Assembly (NCBI GenBank): GCA_025927935.1
Contig: JAICKM010000004.1
Location: 1-32,566, forward strand
Direction of reading: 5' to 3'
From: Chloroflexia bacterium
Lineage (GTDB): Bacteria; Chloroflexota; Chloroflexia; QHBQ01; JADMIH01
Length of the DNA stretch: 32,566 nucleotides
Shown here: positions 14,842 to 23,298 of the stretch, in pieces
How the letters are laid out: every line of letters begins with the position of its first letter
How positions within the stretch are numbered: position 1 is the stretch's first letter
Made by a program: the position numbers and the translations under genes
The notes under the pieces: generated by a model
Seen by the model: only the letters and a program-made list of their open reading frames with translations
Told to the model about the DNA's origin: nothing
The model's database searches: none

Positions 14842-14937
14842 TGCCGTATGTGCCCGCGCGGATTGCGCTTCCCTCATTGCTGTTGCCCGCCGTCTCCCGC
14901 GCCGTGGAGCGGGCCGGCCGCTTTGCCGGCGGCGCGG

Positions 14938-14966
14938 TTGCGACGGCGCACCGCGTCCGGTATAAT
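14938..14966 (+). promoter_or_regulatory. Promoter of tRNA-Ile2 and possibly of the downstream lipoprotein
   Basis: TTGCGA (14938-14943), 17 bases, perfect TATAAT (14961-14966). Start expected near 14973, about 14 bases before the tRNA. Confidence 0.8.
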
Positions 14967-14986
14967 TAGGCCGGATAACCCCCTGC

Positions 14987-15061
14987 GGGCCCATAGCTCA
15001 ATGGCAGAGCACGCGACTCATAATCGCTTGGTTGAAGGTTCGAATCCTTCTGGGCCCACCA
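14987..15061 (+). tRNA. tRNA-Ile2 (CAT, lysidine type)
   Basis: Acceptor GGGCCCA/TGGGCCC, discriminator A (15058), T-arm GGTTCGAATCC. The anticodon arm GCGACTCATAATCGC followed by TTGG is as in E. coli minor tRNA-Ile (CAU read as AUA after lysidine modification by TilS) and differs from elongator or initiator tRNA-Met. It is the only one of the four tRNA genes in the window followed by CCA (15059-15061), and that last A is the first base of the next gene's ATG. Confidence 0.9.
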
Positions 15062-16131
15062 TGAAGAATCGGTTTACTCCCCTGACCCGGCTGCTGGCGG
15101 GCATCTTGCTGCTCGGCAGCCTGGCTTGCGACTCGACTCCGCCCACGCTTACGCCGGTGGTGTTGCCCACGGCGGTCGCCCCGCGCGTCGAAACGGTGAC
15201 GCCGCCCCCGGAGCCGACCGCCACGCCGGTCGTTCCCTCGGCGGCCCAGCAAGCCCACGTCGCGACTCTACTTGGCGCGTGGGCGGTGGGCGATCCCGCC
15301 CCGGCGGCGAATGTCCCGCACGACCCGCTGAACGCGACGGCGGACGGCGCCTGGACCGCCGCGACCTTGCAGCGCGCGCCGGTGCTGACCCCGACCGCCA
15401 GCGTGCATATCGAGCCGGCGATTCTGCTCAGCGACCGGGCCGGGCAGCCGCAGCGGGCCTTGTTTGCCGTGGTCAGCGGGGCCGATCTGCTGGTGCCCGA
15501 CGCGGTGGTGTGGGCGGAGCATGGCGCCGCAGCCGCGGTGATGTTTACCTGGCAGGTGAATGGGCAACCGGCGCCGTTGCGGCCCTTCGTGTTGCTCGAT
15601 GCCCAGGGCGCGCGGCAGGGCGCGGTGCTAACCACGTATGCCACGGCGGATGCGCCGGTCTGGGCGCCGGGCGGGGCACTGCTGGCGTATATTGACTCGA
15701 ACAGCAATCCGGCGCGGCTGGCTATCGCCGACGATCAGGGGCACCCGCGAGTGAGCGGCCCGGCGACGCACTACGAGTGCGCGCGCTGCTGGCCGGATAT
15801 CCAGTGGGCGCCCACAGGGACCCGCCTGGCCTATGCCACGCCCGTGCCGCTCCCTGATGCCCCGGCGGGCGCCAGTCCGCGGGCCTATCTCACCTGGCGG
15901 TTGCTCGTGCTCGACGGAGCGGCGGCCAGCGTGCTGTTTGACCAACAAGGGGATGCGGTCGAAGAGGCCCATGTGCTCGGCTGGCTCGACGCAGGGCGCG
16001 CCCAGGTCGTGCTGCGCCGCGCCCTGGTCCCCGCCGGCCAGATCACCGGGCAAGCGGGGCGCTGGAGCGACACCGCGTATGTGCTGCAAGTCGATCCCCT
16101 GCCCGCCCGCCTGACGCCCGCCGGATCCTGA
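15061..16131 (+). CDS. Lipoprotein with TolB/PD40-like beta-propeller repeats
   Basis: 356 residues. The ATG at 15061 is fixed by the signal peptide: MKNRFTPLTRLLAGILLLGS, then the lipobox Cys at 23 (GSLAC). No ribosome site exists, because the bases upstream are the 3' half of tRNA-Ile2, with which it shares one base. After a Thr/Pro linker (about 24-60), two or more PD40-type blades are seen: APVWAPGGALLAYIDSNS and DIQWAPTGTRLAYATP, the 'WSPDGxxLAY' pattern of TolB-like propellers. It would sit outside the membrane and bind protein or peptide partners; no enzyme motif. It ends six bases before the convergent cyclase gene, with no terminator between them. Confidence 0.85.
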   Translation: MKNRFTPLTRLLAGILLLGSLACDSTPPTLTPVVLPTAVAPRVETVTPPPEPTATPVVPSAAQQAHVATLLGAWAVGDPAPAANVPHDPLNATADGAWTAATLQRAPVLTPTASVHIEPAILLSDRAGQPQRALFAVVSGADLLVPDAVVWAEHGAAAAVMFTWQVNGQPAPLRPFVLLDAQGARQGAVLTTYATADAPVWAPGGALLAYIDSNSNPARLAIADDQGHPRVSGPATHYECARCWPDIQWAPTGTRLAYATPVPLPDAPAGASPRAYLTWRLLVLDGAAASVLFDQQGDAVEEAHVLGWLDAGRAQVVLRRALVPAGQITGQAGRWSDTAYVLQVDPLPARLTPAGS

Positions 16132-16137
16132 TCGCCG

Positions 16138-17628
16138 TCAGACCGGCACCGTCTCGGTGGCCTCCTCGCGCAGGGCCGGGTGCCCAGCGTCCATCTCGCC
16201 CTCCGCGAGGAGCACATAGATGGTCGCCGGCTCCTCCCGCCCGCGCACGGCATGGGTTAGCGGACCCTGGACAACCCACGGTCCTGTTGTGGCCCCGCTG
16301 ACGGCATCGCGCTGCATCAGTTCATACGTGCGCGCGGTGATGAGGACTTCACCGGCGGCGGCCAGCCCCACCAGGCGCGACCCCAGGTTAACCGTATCGC
16401 CCGTGACGGTGAACGAGAGCTGCTTCTCGGAGCCGATGTTGCCGGTGACGGCCAGCCCCGTCGCCACGGCGGCCCCGATCACGATGGGCGGGTGGCCCGC
16501 CGGCCGGCGCGCGTTGTTTAGCGCAAACAGGCCCGCGCGGATCTCCTGCGCGGCGCGCACCGCGTCCAGCGCGTGATTCGGATCGGGCAGCGGCGCCCCA
16601 AAAACGGCCAGCACGCCGTCGCCGAGGAACTTGTCGATGCTGCCGTTGTGCTTGAACACGGCGCTGGTCACGACATCCATGTAGGCGTTCAGCATTTCGA
16701 CCACATCCTCGGCGTCCATCTGTTCCGATTGGCGCGTGAAGCCACGGATGTCGGTGAACAGCACGCTGATCTCCCCGCGCGTCAGCAGGCGCTGGTTGAG
16801 GTTGGCCCCGCGCGGCGTACGGAAGATGGCGCTACCGGGCGGCCCCTGTGCCCGGTCGGAGGTGGCAATGGCTCGCGCCACGGCAGGGGAGAAGTAGCGC
16901 TCTAGTTCCTGCAAGTGTTGCAGCCGGGTGATCGTGCGCGAGGCGCGGGCGACAATGCCGATGAGCACCAGGTAGAACCCGCCCAGACCCACCGTGATCC
17001 CTTGCCAGGCCGTGGCTTTCGCATCCTGGATCTGCACGATGAGATCGTCGATCTGTTCATAGACCTCAAACACGCCGAGCACCTGGAAACTGCCCCGCGC
17101 GACCACCGGCACATATAGCTCCAGCAGCTTGCTCTCGTCCTGGCGCTCCTCGCGATTCTCAACTTTGCCCAGGCTACTGATATCGGCCAGCACCTCACCG
17201 GCCAGCGCGCGTTGTAGATCGGCATTTTCCGGGTGGTGTGCGCCGATCTGCCGGGGGCCGGTCGCCGCCCGGTCGCGGTCGGTCCAGACGACGGTGCTGT
17301 CGGGACTCCAGACTTTAACGAGATAGATCGGCTGCCCGGCGAGCATCTGGATCACGTGGGCATCCCACCACGCAAAGTCGGTGGGGGTATTATGGAGGGT
17401 CGCGAATGCGGCGGGTGTCAGGTCGGCCAGGGCCGGTTTGCCGGGGGCGATGGGGGTATCGGCGCCGGAGCGGATGAGGTCGGCCAGCCGGTCGCGGGCG
17501 CGGTCGACGGCGACTTGCTCAATAATATTCCCGACGAGGGTGGCGAGACCTAGCCCGATCAGGAGCACGCCGATGAGGCTGGTCAGCGAGAAGAGCTGGA
17601 GCAGAGTTAGACGAGTGAGAATCTTCAC
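16138..17628 (-). CDS. Membrane class III adenylate/guanylate cyclase
   Basis: 496 residues from GTG at 17628 (MKILTRLTLL); another GTG at 17700 is possible and neither has a good ribosome site. Helix 1 (about 8-33), extracellular sensor-like region (34-205, ending EVYEQIDDLIVQI, dCache/sCache-like), helix 2 (about 207-226), a short linker that stands where HAMP usually is, then the cyclase domain from about 286. Metal-binding D293 (FTDIRGFT) and D337 (DKFLGDG), adenine-recognising K333 and D411, and catalytic N414 and R418 (GDTVNLGSRL) are all present, so it should make cAMP from ATP. It is transcribed from the TTGACT/TAAGAT promoter at 17722-17750. An extracellular signal presumably controls it. 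Confidence 0.92.
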   Translation of the reverse strand: MKILTRLTLLQLFSLTSLIGVLLIGLGLATLVGNIIEQVAVDRARDRLADLIRSGADTPIAPGKPALADLTPAAFATLHNTPTDFAWWDAHVIQMLAGQPIYLVKVWSPDSTVVWTDRDRAATGPRQIGAHHPENADLQRALAGEVLADISSLGKVENREERQDESKLLELYVPVVARGSFQVLGVFEVYEQIDDLIVQIQDAKATAWQGITVGLGGFYLVLIGIVARASRTITRLQHLQELERYFSPAVARAIATSDRAQGPPGSAIFRTPRGANLNQRLLTRGEISVLFTDIRGFTRQSEQMDAEDVVEMLNAYMDVVTSAVFKHNGSIDKFLGDGVLAVFGAPLPDPNHALDAVRAAQEIRAGLFALNNARRPAGHPPIVIGAAVATGLAVTGNIGSEKQLSFTVTGDTVNLGSRLVGLAAAGEVLITARTYELMQRDAVSGATTGPWVVQGPLTHAVRGREEPATIYVLLAEGEMDAGHPALREEATETVPV

Positions 17629-17721
17629 GTTGGCGTCCGTGGTGTGTGCTATGTGTGAGATGGGACGTAGGGATGCACCGGAGAAAGCAGCCAACACCAC
17701 CGGTCGTCGCCCAGTGCCTGC

Positions 17722-17750
17722 ATCTTAGCATTGTCGTGGCGAGGAGTCAA
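17722..17750 (-). promoter_or_regulatory. Promoter of the cyclase gene
   Basis: Minus strand TTGACT (plus 17745-17750), 17 bases, TAAGAT (plus 17722-17727). Start expected near 17715, giving a leader of about 87 bases to the GTG at 17628. Confidence 0.7.
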
Positions 17751-17796
17751 GGCTGACCTCGCTTTGCCTGGTATACGCGCAATCTGGGCGGATAGA

Positions 17797-17833
17797 TTGC
17801 AGGTAGTAACCGGATTGTGCTAAGATAGGGCGT
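17797..17833 (+). promoter_or_regulatory. Promoter giving a leaderless mRNA for the lamin-tail protein
   Basis: TTGCAG (17797-17802), 18 bases, TAAGAT (17821-17826), then seven bases to the ATG at 17834. No ribosome site lies in those seven bases (AGGGCGT is too close to the start), so the transcript should begin at the ATG. Confidence 0.6.
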
Positions 17834-19372
17834 ATGAAGACTCCCATTTTCATCCGCCGGTGGCGGGTCCCGGCCCTGCTGGTGCTGCTGGCATTGCCGG
17901 TCTTGCTGGCGCTGGGGCCATCCCGGCAGGCCGGCGCCGATCCCTTTGTCGATCCGGCTTTCCAGGCGGTCTGGGAGCGGAACGACGGGCCGGTGGCCGG
18001 GGGCGCGGTGGCGCGCTCGTGGACCTGGGGGCCGGCGCCCGGCGCAGCCAAGCGCGAAGCGTATGCCGAGGGGCAGGGGGGGGTGCGGCTCGTCCAGTAT
18101 TTCGATAAAGGGCGCATGGAGATCAACAATCCCACGGCGGATCCCGCCTCGCCGTTTTATGTGACCAGTGGGCTGCTGACGGTCGAACTGATCAGCGGCC
18201 GGATGCAGACCGGCAACAACCAGTTCGAGATCCATGCCCCGGTACTGATCCCGCTGGCCGGCGACCGCGACGACGCCAACGCCCCGACCTACGCGGCCTT
18301 CCGCGCCGTCAGTAGCGTCCCCGGCGCCGACCACCCGGCCCCTGATAATACGGGCCGTGCCGTCATCGCGCGCATCGACCGGGATGGCAACGTCACGCCC
18401 GAACCGGACACCCGCCCGCCCGCGCAGGTACTCAATGCCTATTATGAGCCGTTGACCCATCATAATGTGGCCGATGTGTTCTGGCGTTTCCTCGGTTCAT
18501 CGGGGCCAATCCAAGCGGGCGGGCAGGCCACGCAAGGCCCGTTGTTCGCGCCCTGGTTCGCGGTCAGCGGGCTACCGATCAGCGAGGCGTACTGGGCCAC
18601 GGTTAAGATCGCCGGCAAACCGGCCGATGTGCTGATCCAGGCGTTTGAGCGCCGGGTGCTCACCTATGTGCCTAGCCAGCCGCAGGATTGGCAGGTGGAA
18701 ATGGGCAATATTGGGCTGCACTACTTTGAATGGCGCTACGGCGGTGGCCCTGTGCCGCAGCCCGGTGTGTCCCCGCCCGCCGGCCCGCCGGCCCTGGCGC
18801 AAATGGCAATTACCGGCATTGTCGTCGGCAAGAGCGGCCTCGATCTGAACGAGCAGACGGTGACACTGGAGAACCGTGGCGCCGCGTCCGTACTCATGAC
18901 CGGCTGGCGGCTGGTCAGCCCGAAGAACGATCACGTCGATATTTACACCTTTCCGCAGGACTTTACGCTGCCCGCCGGAGCGCAGGTGGCGGTCCATGCC
19001 GGGCAAGGCTTCGACGGCAACGGCAACCTGTATATGCGCCGGGTGACGTGGTTGTTCGATGCTACCGGCTTCGACGGCGTGATCTTGTACGACAACGTGG
19101 GTCGCGAAGTGACGCGGTACTTCTTGCAGCAGGGCGCTGTACCGACGGCCCCGGCTCCGGCGGCCTCCCCACAGCCCACGGAGGAGCCACCCGCGGACGC
19201 AACCGACACGCCGGAACCGACGGATACGCCGGAGGCCGGCGACACCACCGCGACCCCTACACCGGAATCCGATAACGACACGCCCACCGTGACGGTCACG
19301 CCCGGCACGCCCACCGTCACCGCCACTCCCGGCACGCGAACAGCCACCGCAACGGCCACCAAGACACCGTAA
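17834..19372 (+). CDS. Secreted lamin-tail-domain protein with Thr/Pro-rich tail
   Basis: 512 residues. Signal peptide about 1-35 (RRWRVPALLVLLALPVLLAL, then AGA-D). Residues about 36-300 form a domain of unknown function common in secreted Chloroflexota proteins: VWERNDGPVAGG, RSWTWGPAP, GVRLVQYFDKGRMEINNP and APWFAVSGLPISEAYWA. Residues about 320-430 are a lamin-tail-like beta sandwich (ITGIVVGKSGLDLNEQTVTL, NRGAASVLMTGWRL). Residues from about 440 are Thr/Pro/Asp/Glu-rich (TPEPTDTPEAGDT), likely a spacer in or on the cell wall. No enzyme motif. It is divergent from the cyclase gene; the promoter elements face away from each other. Confidence 0.88.
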   Translation: MKTPIFIRRWRVPALLVLLALPVLLALGPSRQAGADPFVDPAFQAVWERNDGPVAGGAVARSWTWGPAPGAAKREAYAEGQGGVRLVQYFDKGRMEINNPTADPASPFYVTSGLLTVELISGRMQTGNNQFEIHAPVLIPLAGDRDDANAPTYAAFRAVSSVPGADHPAPDNTGRAVIARIDRDGNVTPEPDTRPPAQVLNAYYEPLTHHNVADVFWRFLGSSGPIQAGGQATQGPLFAPWFAVSGLPISEAYWATVKIAGKPADVLIQAFERRVLTYVPSQPQDWQVEMGNIGLHYFEWRYGGGPVPQPGVSPPAGPPALAQMAITGIVVGKSGLDLNEQTVTLENRGAASVLMTGWRLVSPKNDHVDIYTFPQDFTLPAGAQVAVHAGQGFDGNGNLYMRRVTWLFDATGFDGVILYDNVGREVTRYFLQQGAVPTAPAPAASPQPTEEPPADATDTPEPTDTPEAGDTTATPTPESDNDTPTVTVTPGTPTVTATPGTRTATATATKTP

Positions 19373-19396
19373 CCGGCTAACATGGCGCCGGATTGA

Positions 19397-19432
19397 AAAC
19401 AGGGTCGTATGCTCCGGCATACGGCCCTGTTT
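19397..19432. terminator. Bidirectional terminator
   Basis: AAACAGGG-T-CGTATG (19397-19411) pairs with CATACG-G-CCCTGTTT (19418-19432), 15 pairs including one G-T pair. TTTCTTC follows on the plus strand and TTTTC on the minus strand, so it can end both the lamin-tail gene and the acidic-protein gene. Confidence 0.8.
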
Positions 19433-19463
19433 CTTCGGCGCTTATGCGATTGTCGCCGCGCGT

Positions 19464-19655
19464 CTAGACTTCCTCTTCTTCGGGATCGTAGTCTTCCTCG
19501 TCCTCCAGGTCTTCGTCGTCCTCGTCGTCGTCGAAGTCCTCGTCGTCGTCGAAGTCCTCGTCGTCGTCGAAGTCCTCGTCGTCCAACTCGTCTTCGTCCT
19601 CTAATTCGTCGTCGTCTTCCAAATCCGGATCGCGTAGCGTGATTCGGTTTACCAT
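19464..19655 (-). CDS. 63-residue hyperacidic protein
   Basis: ATG at 19655 with AAGGAG ten bases upstream. Of 63 residues 44 are Asp or Glu and only two are basic (R4, R8). An 18-base unit encoding FDDDED is repeated in tandem about three times (nucleotides near 19519-19575). The first eight residues, MVNRITLR, are the only non-acidic part. It resembles the acidic tail of the RNA polymerase delta subunit, but the folded delta domain is missing. It may bind cations or basic proteins. Both the ribosome site and the shared terminator support a real gene. The reverse frames over it are shadows. Confidence 0.7.
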   Translation of the reverse strand: MVNRITLRDPDLEDDDELEDEDELDDEDFDDDEDFDDDEDFDDDEDDEDLEDEEDYDPEEEEV

Positions 19656-19782
19656 TGCAGATACACTCCTTCGAGTCGATTAATGCGGTGGCGCCTTGGC
19701 GGCCGCACCACTCGCTGTTTATGGCCGGCGGGGTGCGTGGCGTATGCAACCACGTCCGGTGCCCGGTCGCCGGTATTACTAA

Positions 19783-21324
19783 CTATCTACCGCCCGGTTG
19801 GTTATTAGGTGGGCCAATCGAATAGGCAAATTGATCGTACTCCGCTTTCCAACCCTGGATCATGGCGCTGAGGGTGCGCGCGTACCCCGCCGGGTCGGTC
19901 GTACCGCCGGGGCGATAGCGGGGCAGGACGGTACTCAGCGTGGTCAAGCCCTGGCTGCCGTACATCCCCGCGATCACCCGAATCCAGTCCAGCAAGCCCT
20001 GCTGCCAGCTAGGATAGGCTTGCACGCCGCCGGCGCCGCTGCCGTCTCCGGCGATCTCGCCCCAGTTGTGGTTGTTGGCCTTGGCCGGGTTTGCGTAGCC
20101 CGTTCCCGCGCGGCTGATCTGCACAAAGAACGCCAGCGCGACGGCCGGATTCACCCCGTTGGTGACACAGATGTCGTACAGCGCATCGGCGTCGGGGCGG
20201 GCCGGGCTGTTGTACTGTTGCAGAACCGCCGCAAACTGGCCCCGGCTCATCGTCGGCTGGTCCTTGATCGAGAAATCGACAAAGCCGCCCGCGCTGCCGC
20301 CGCCGCCCGCGGGCATGTCCTTCCACTGGCTGATGCGGGTAATGGTCTGCTGGATGTAGACCGCGGTGTTGTTCTCAAACGACGGCGCGTACTTGGGCAC
20401 GACGCTACGCACGGTCGTGCGGCCCTCGCCTTTATATACTTCGCTGAGCAGGTTTTCGCACCAGTCGGCCAGGCTGTCGAGCCAGCTCCGGTAGATGGCG
20501 AAGGGCCCCCACTGCGTATTCAGGGTGCCTGTCGTGCGCTCCGCCTTGCGCGCGCGGCGCATATTGCCCCAGCTTTGCGTCTGCACGGCCACGCCCGCCG
20601 TGCCTTTGCTCGACTCCTTCACAAAAAAGGCCAGTGCCACCGCGGGGTTGACTCGGTATTGCATGCAGAGATCATAGTAGCGGTCCGCGTCGTCGGTGAT
20701 CGGGCTGCGCGGGGTGGCGGCCAGCGTGTCGTGGAAAAGCTGCCGGCTGATCGTCGGCGGCCCCTCGATGTAGTAGTCCACGTAGCCCGCGCTGTCCAGG
20801 CGCCCCTTGACCAGATTCATGAAGCGCGTCCAGTCCCACAGGTCGTTGGGATCCTGGTGCTGGGGATGGCGGGTGAGTTCGCGATGGCCCAGGATGTTGT
20901 TGCGGTCGGCGGGGATGCCGTAAGCCTGGACCCAGGCGGCCGTCCAGTCCGCGGCGGCCTCATACTGCGCGTCGGTGAAGGGATCGGTGCCGGTGTTCTC
21001 CATCTCGAACTGGAGCGCAGGCCAGTTCTCGTTGCGCGCCCAGCGGTCGCCCATGCGCGGGGGCCGGATCTCGTACTGGGGATCGACGGCGCAGGCCCAG
21101 CAAGCGTTCTCGTCCTTGACCAACTGGTAACGATTGCCGCTGCGGCTGACGTACTTGTGCGCCGAGACCTGGCCCCTGGTCGTGAGCCAGGGGATATCGC
21201 TGGACTCGATCCCGGCACTGTGGTGGGCAACGATGAACAGGATGTCCCGAGGTCGCTCGACCCCAACTTTGCTCAAATAGTTTTGGTCGAAGTAGAACTG
21301 CGAGGGGACCCACTGATCAGCCAA
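19783..21324 (-). CDS. N-acetylmuramoyl-L-alanine amidase with two lysozyme-like repeats
   Basis: 513 residues from a TTG at 21324, the only start with a good ribosome site (AGGAGGG). Residues about 28-170 are an Amidase_2 domain: H34 in IVAHHSAG, H147 in ILGHREL and D158 in the HPQHQDPND loop are the expected zinc ligands; it cleaves the bond between MurNAc and L-Ala in peptidoglycan. Two related domains follow (about 180-345 and 350-510), each starting with ID/TISRxxF-like motifs and containing NPAVALAFFV, a transglycosylase/glucosaminidase-like core. The first has the Glu after that motif (VKESSKGT), the second has Gln-Ile instead (VQISRAGT), so the second may only bind. No signal peptide. 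Confidence 0.88.
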   Translation of the reverse strand: MADQWVPSQFYFDQNYLSKVGVERPRDILFIVAHHSAGIESSDIPWLTTRGQVSAHKYVSRSGNRYQLVKDENACWACAVDPQYEIRPPRMGDRWARNENWPALQFEMENTGTDPFTDAQYEAAADWTAAWVQAYGIPADRNNILGHRELTRHPQHQDPNDLWDWTRFMNLVKGRLDSAGYVDYYIEGPPTISRQLFHDTLAATPRSPITDDADRYYDLCMQYRVNPAVALAFFVKESSKGTAGVAVQTQSWGNMRRARKAERTTGTLNTQWGPFAIYRSWLDSLADWCENLLSEVYKGEGRTTVRSVVPKYAPSFENNTAVYIQQTITRISQWKDMPAGGGGSAGGFVDFSIKDQPTMSRGQFAAVLQQYNSPARPDADALYDICVTNGVNPAVALAFFVQISRAGTGYANPAKANNHNWGEIAGDGSGAGGVQAYPSWQQGLLDWIRVIAGMYGSQGLTTLSTVLPRYRPGGTTDPAGYARTLSAMIQGWKAEYDQFAYSIGPPNNQPGGR

Positions 21325-21421
21325 GTACTCCCTCCTGGTGAGGGGAAACTAGGAAGCTCCCCGTTGGAACACTCCGGCACCCGACCTCGTTCCCTGCGGG
21401 CGGCCATGCGCCTCGTTCTTA

Positions 21422-21450
21422 AGTATATACGACAAATCAGGCTAATACAA
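21422..21450 (-). promoter_or_regulatory. Candidate promoter of the amidase gene
   Basis: Minus strand TTGTAT (plus 21445-21450), 17 bases, TATACT (plus 21422-21427), giving a leader of about 90 bases. Confidence 0.5.
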
Positions 21451-21453
21451 TAG

Positions 21454-21488
21454 GGGCCGCCGGGCGGTTCCCATTCGCCTGGCGGCCC
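21454..21488 (-). terminator. Hairpin directly after the extended antiporter-rhodanese frame
   Basis: GGGCCGCC (21454-21461) pairs with GGCGGCCC (21481-21488). It begins three bases after the TAG at 21491-21493 on the minus strand, not after the earlier in-frame TGA. Only weak T content follows. Confidence 0.45.
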
Positions 21489-21490
21489 GC

Positions 21491-23254
21491 CTATTCGGCG
21501 GGCGTAGCCGGTTTGGGGGCCAGCGGCAGCCCGGCGGCTTGCCAGGCGGCCCAGCCGCCGGCCAGCGCGCGGGCGCGCGGCCAACCGGCCCGCCGGAGAC
21601 TGCGCGCCACACGGGCGCTGGTGGCTTCGTCCCGTCAGGCACAAAAGGCGACGAGCCAGGCGTCGTGCGGTAGATGGAGCGCCGTGGCGGCGGCGGCCGG
21701 CTGCTCCGGGTCGAGTCGCAACGCGCCCGCTGCGGTACTATCGTCGAGGGCGTAGGTCCGCTCAGTGCGCGCATCGAGCACGATGAGCGGTGCGCCCGCG
21801 GCTTGCAGCGCCTGTACTTCCGGGATGGTAATGCGTTCGGCATCCACACTGGCCTCGCCGGGGATGGCGGCCTGGCCGTTGGCGGGCCGCGGGGCGGCGG
21901 GCGCCGGGCGCGCGGCAGGCGGGCGGGGCATAAAGGCGATGGGCACTCCGTCGAGCGTCTCGGCGCGCGCCCCGTTCTCCACGGGCAAGGGCGCGGCGGG
22001 GCTTTCCACCGCCTGCGCCACCGGGAGAGGCGCATCCTCGCCGGGACCGGCAGCGGGCGGCGAGCGTTCGGGGAAGCGCCGACTCAGCAGCATCAACGAG
22101 CCGCCGTGCAGCGCCACCGACAGGAGCACCACCAGGCAGCACACGGCAAATAACTGGTCGCTGCCGGGCAGCCCGCCAAATACGGGCAGCAACACCAGTA
22201 GGAGGGTGCTCAGCCCGCGCGGGCCGAACCAGGCAATAAGCAGGCGCCCGCGCTGCTTCAAGTGGCTGCCGGCGAGGGAAGTCAGGAACGCGACCGGCCG
22301 GATCGCCAGCACCACCACGGCGAACAGCAACGTCAGCGGGCTGAGAATGGTGAAGCCGCTCCAAATCAGCGAACTGCCGAAAAGCACGAAGGTGAATAGC
22401 AGCGCCAGTTCGGAGGTCGTCTCGCCGTATTCCAGAAAGCAGTCGCACAGTTCAATGTCGAGGGCCGCGATGGTCAGCCCGGCGGCGAACACGGCCAGGA
22501 AGCCGCTGCCGTGGACCGCTTCGGCGGCGGCAAAGGCGGCAAACGCCACGCCCAGCGAGTAGAGCGACTCGTAGTCGCGGCGCACGCCCAACCGGCGGCG
22601 GATGAGGTCCAGAGTGGCGACAGCCACGAGGCCGACCGCGACGCCGGCGCCCGGCCCCAGCAGAAAGAGGTTGAGCGCCAGATGGCCCCAATCGGGCGGC
22701 CCGCCGCCGGGGGCGGCGAAGGCCATCGCCACCAGGACGACCGGCAGCAGCACCACGTCGTTGAGGCCGCTCTCCAGCCGCAACGCCTGGCGGACGGCAC
22801 TCGACAGGTCGCGTCGCCGCACCAGGCCGCGCAACAGCACCGGATCGGTGGACGCGAGTGCCGCGCCGATGATGGCCGCCAGGGCCGGCGGCAGCCCCAG
22901 GATGCCCCACGCCGCCAGCGCCACGAGCGCGGCCGACAAGAGCGTGCCCGGCCCCAGCACGCGCAGCGCCAGGCGCACCTGCCGGCGCACTTCCCGGATA
23001 TCGAGGGTGAGCGCGTCGGTGAACAGGACCAGCGCCAGGCTGAGAGTCGCCACTACGCGCAACGCCGGCGACTCCAAGGTAATGTTCAGCAACCCCAGCC
23101 CGGCCGGTCCCAGGACCGCGCCCAGGGCCAGAAACACCGCCACCTGCGGTACGTTGCTGCGTTCCACCAGGCCCGAGGCCAGCGCCGCGACCACGATGAC
23201 CAGGCCCACCAGGGCCAAGATCGCGACAAATGCCTCCTGGTTAAAGCCTTCCAT
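21491..23254 (-). CDS. CPA1-type Na+/H+ antiporter fused to a rhodanese domain, with one in-frame TGA
   Basis: ATG at 23254. Residues about 5-400 are a 12-helix cation/proton antiporter with the CPA1 motifs ASTDPVLLRG and ESGLNDVVLL. A Pro/Ala linker (about 405-470) leads to a rhodanese domain (ITIPEVQALQAAGAPLIVLDARTER). The first stop is TGA at 21635-21637, right after WLVAFCA (C538 is the rhodanese active-site Cys). In the same frame the domain then continues without a gap: RDEATSARVARSLRRAGW and ALAGGWAAWQAAGLPL to a TAG at 21491. Homologues have CxCPxEATSARVA here, so TGA sits at the second Cys. With readthrough the protein is 587 residues; without it 539. Sec insertion and a nonsense mutation are both possible (see findings). 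Confidence 0.85.
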
Positions 23255-23298
23255 CCCGTATTATCCGCCTCTCTTCCTGAACGGGGCCACAGCTCGCC

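Noticed and set aside
14779..15060. Upstream extension of the TolB-like lipoprotein frame
   Set aside because: It would translate across tRNA-Gly and tRNA-Ile2; the signal peptide begins at 15061.
19500..19580. Regular TCGTCG/GAAGTCC repeats resembling a CRISPR or tandem array
   Set aside because: The unit is 18 bases with no unique spacers and encodes the acidic protein in frame; a coding tandem repeat.
18943..19749. Minus-strand ORF rich in Arg-Gly repeats
   Set aside because: It is the shadow of the lamin-tail gene and the acidic protein; its repeats come from the acidic-protein repeats read in another frame.
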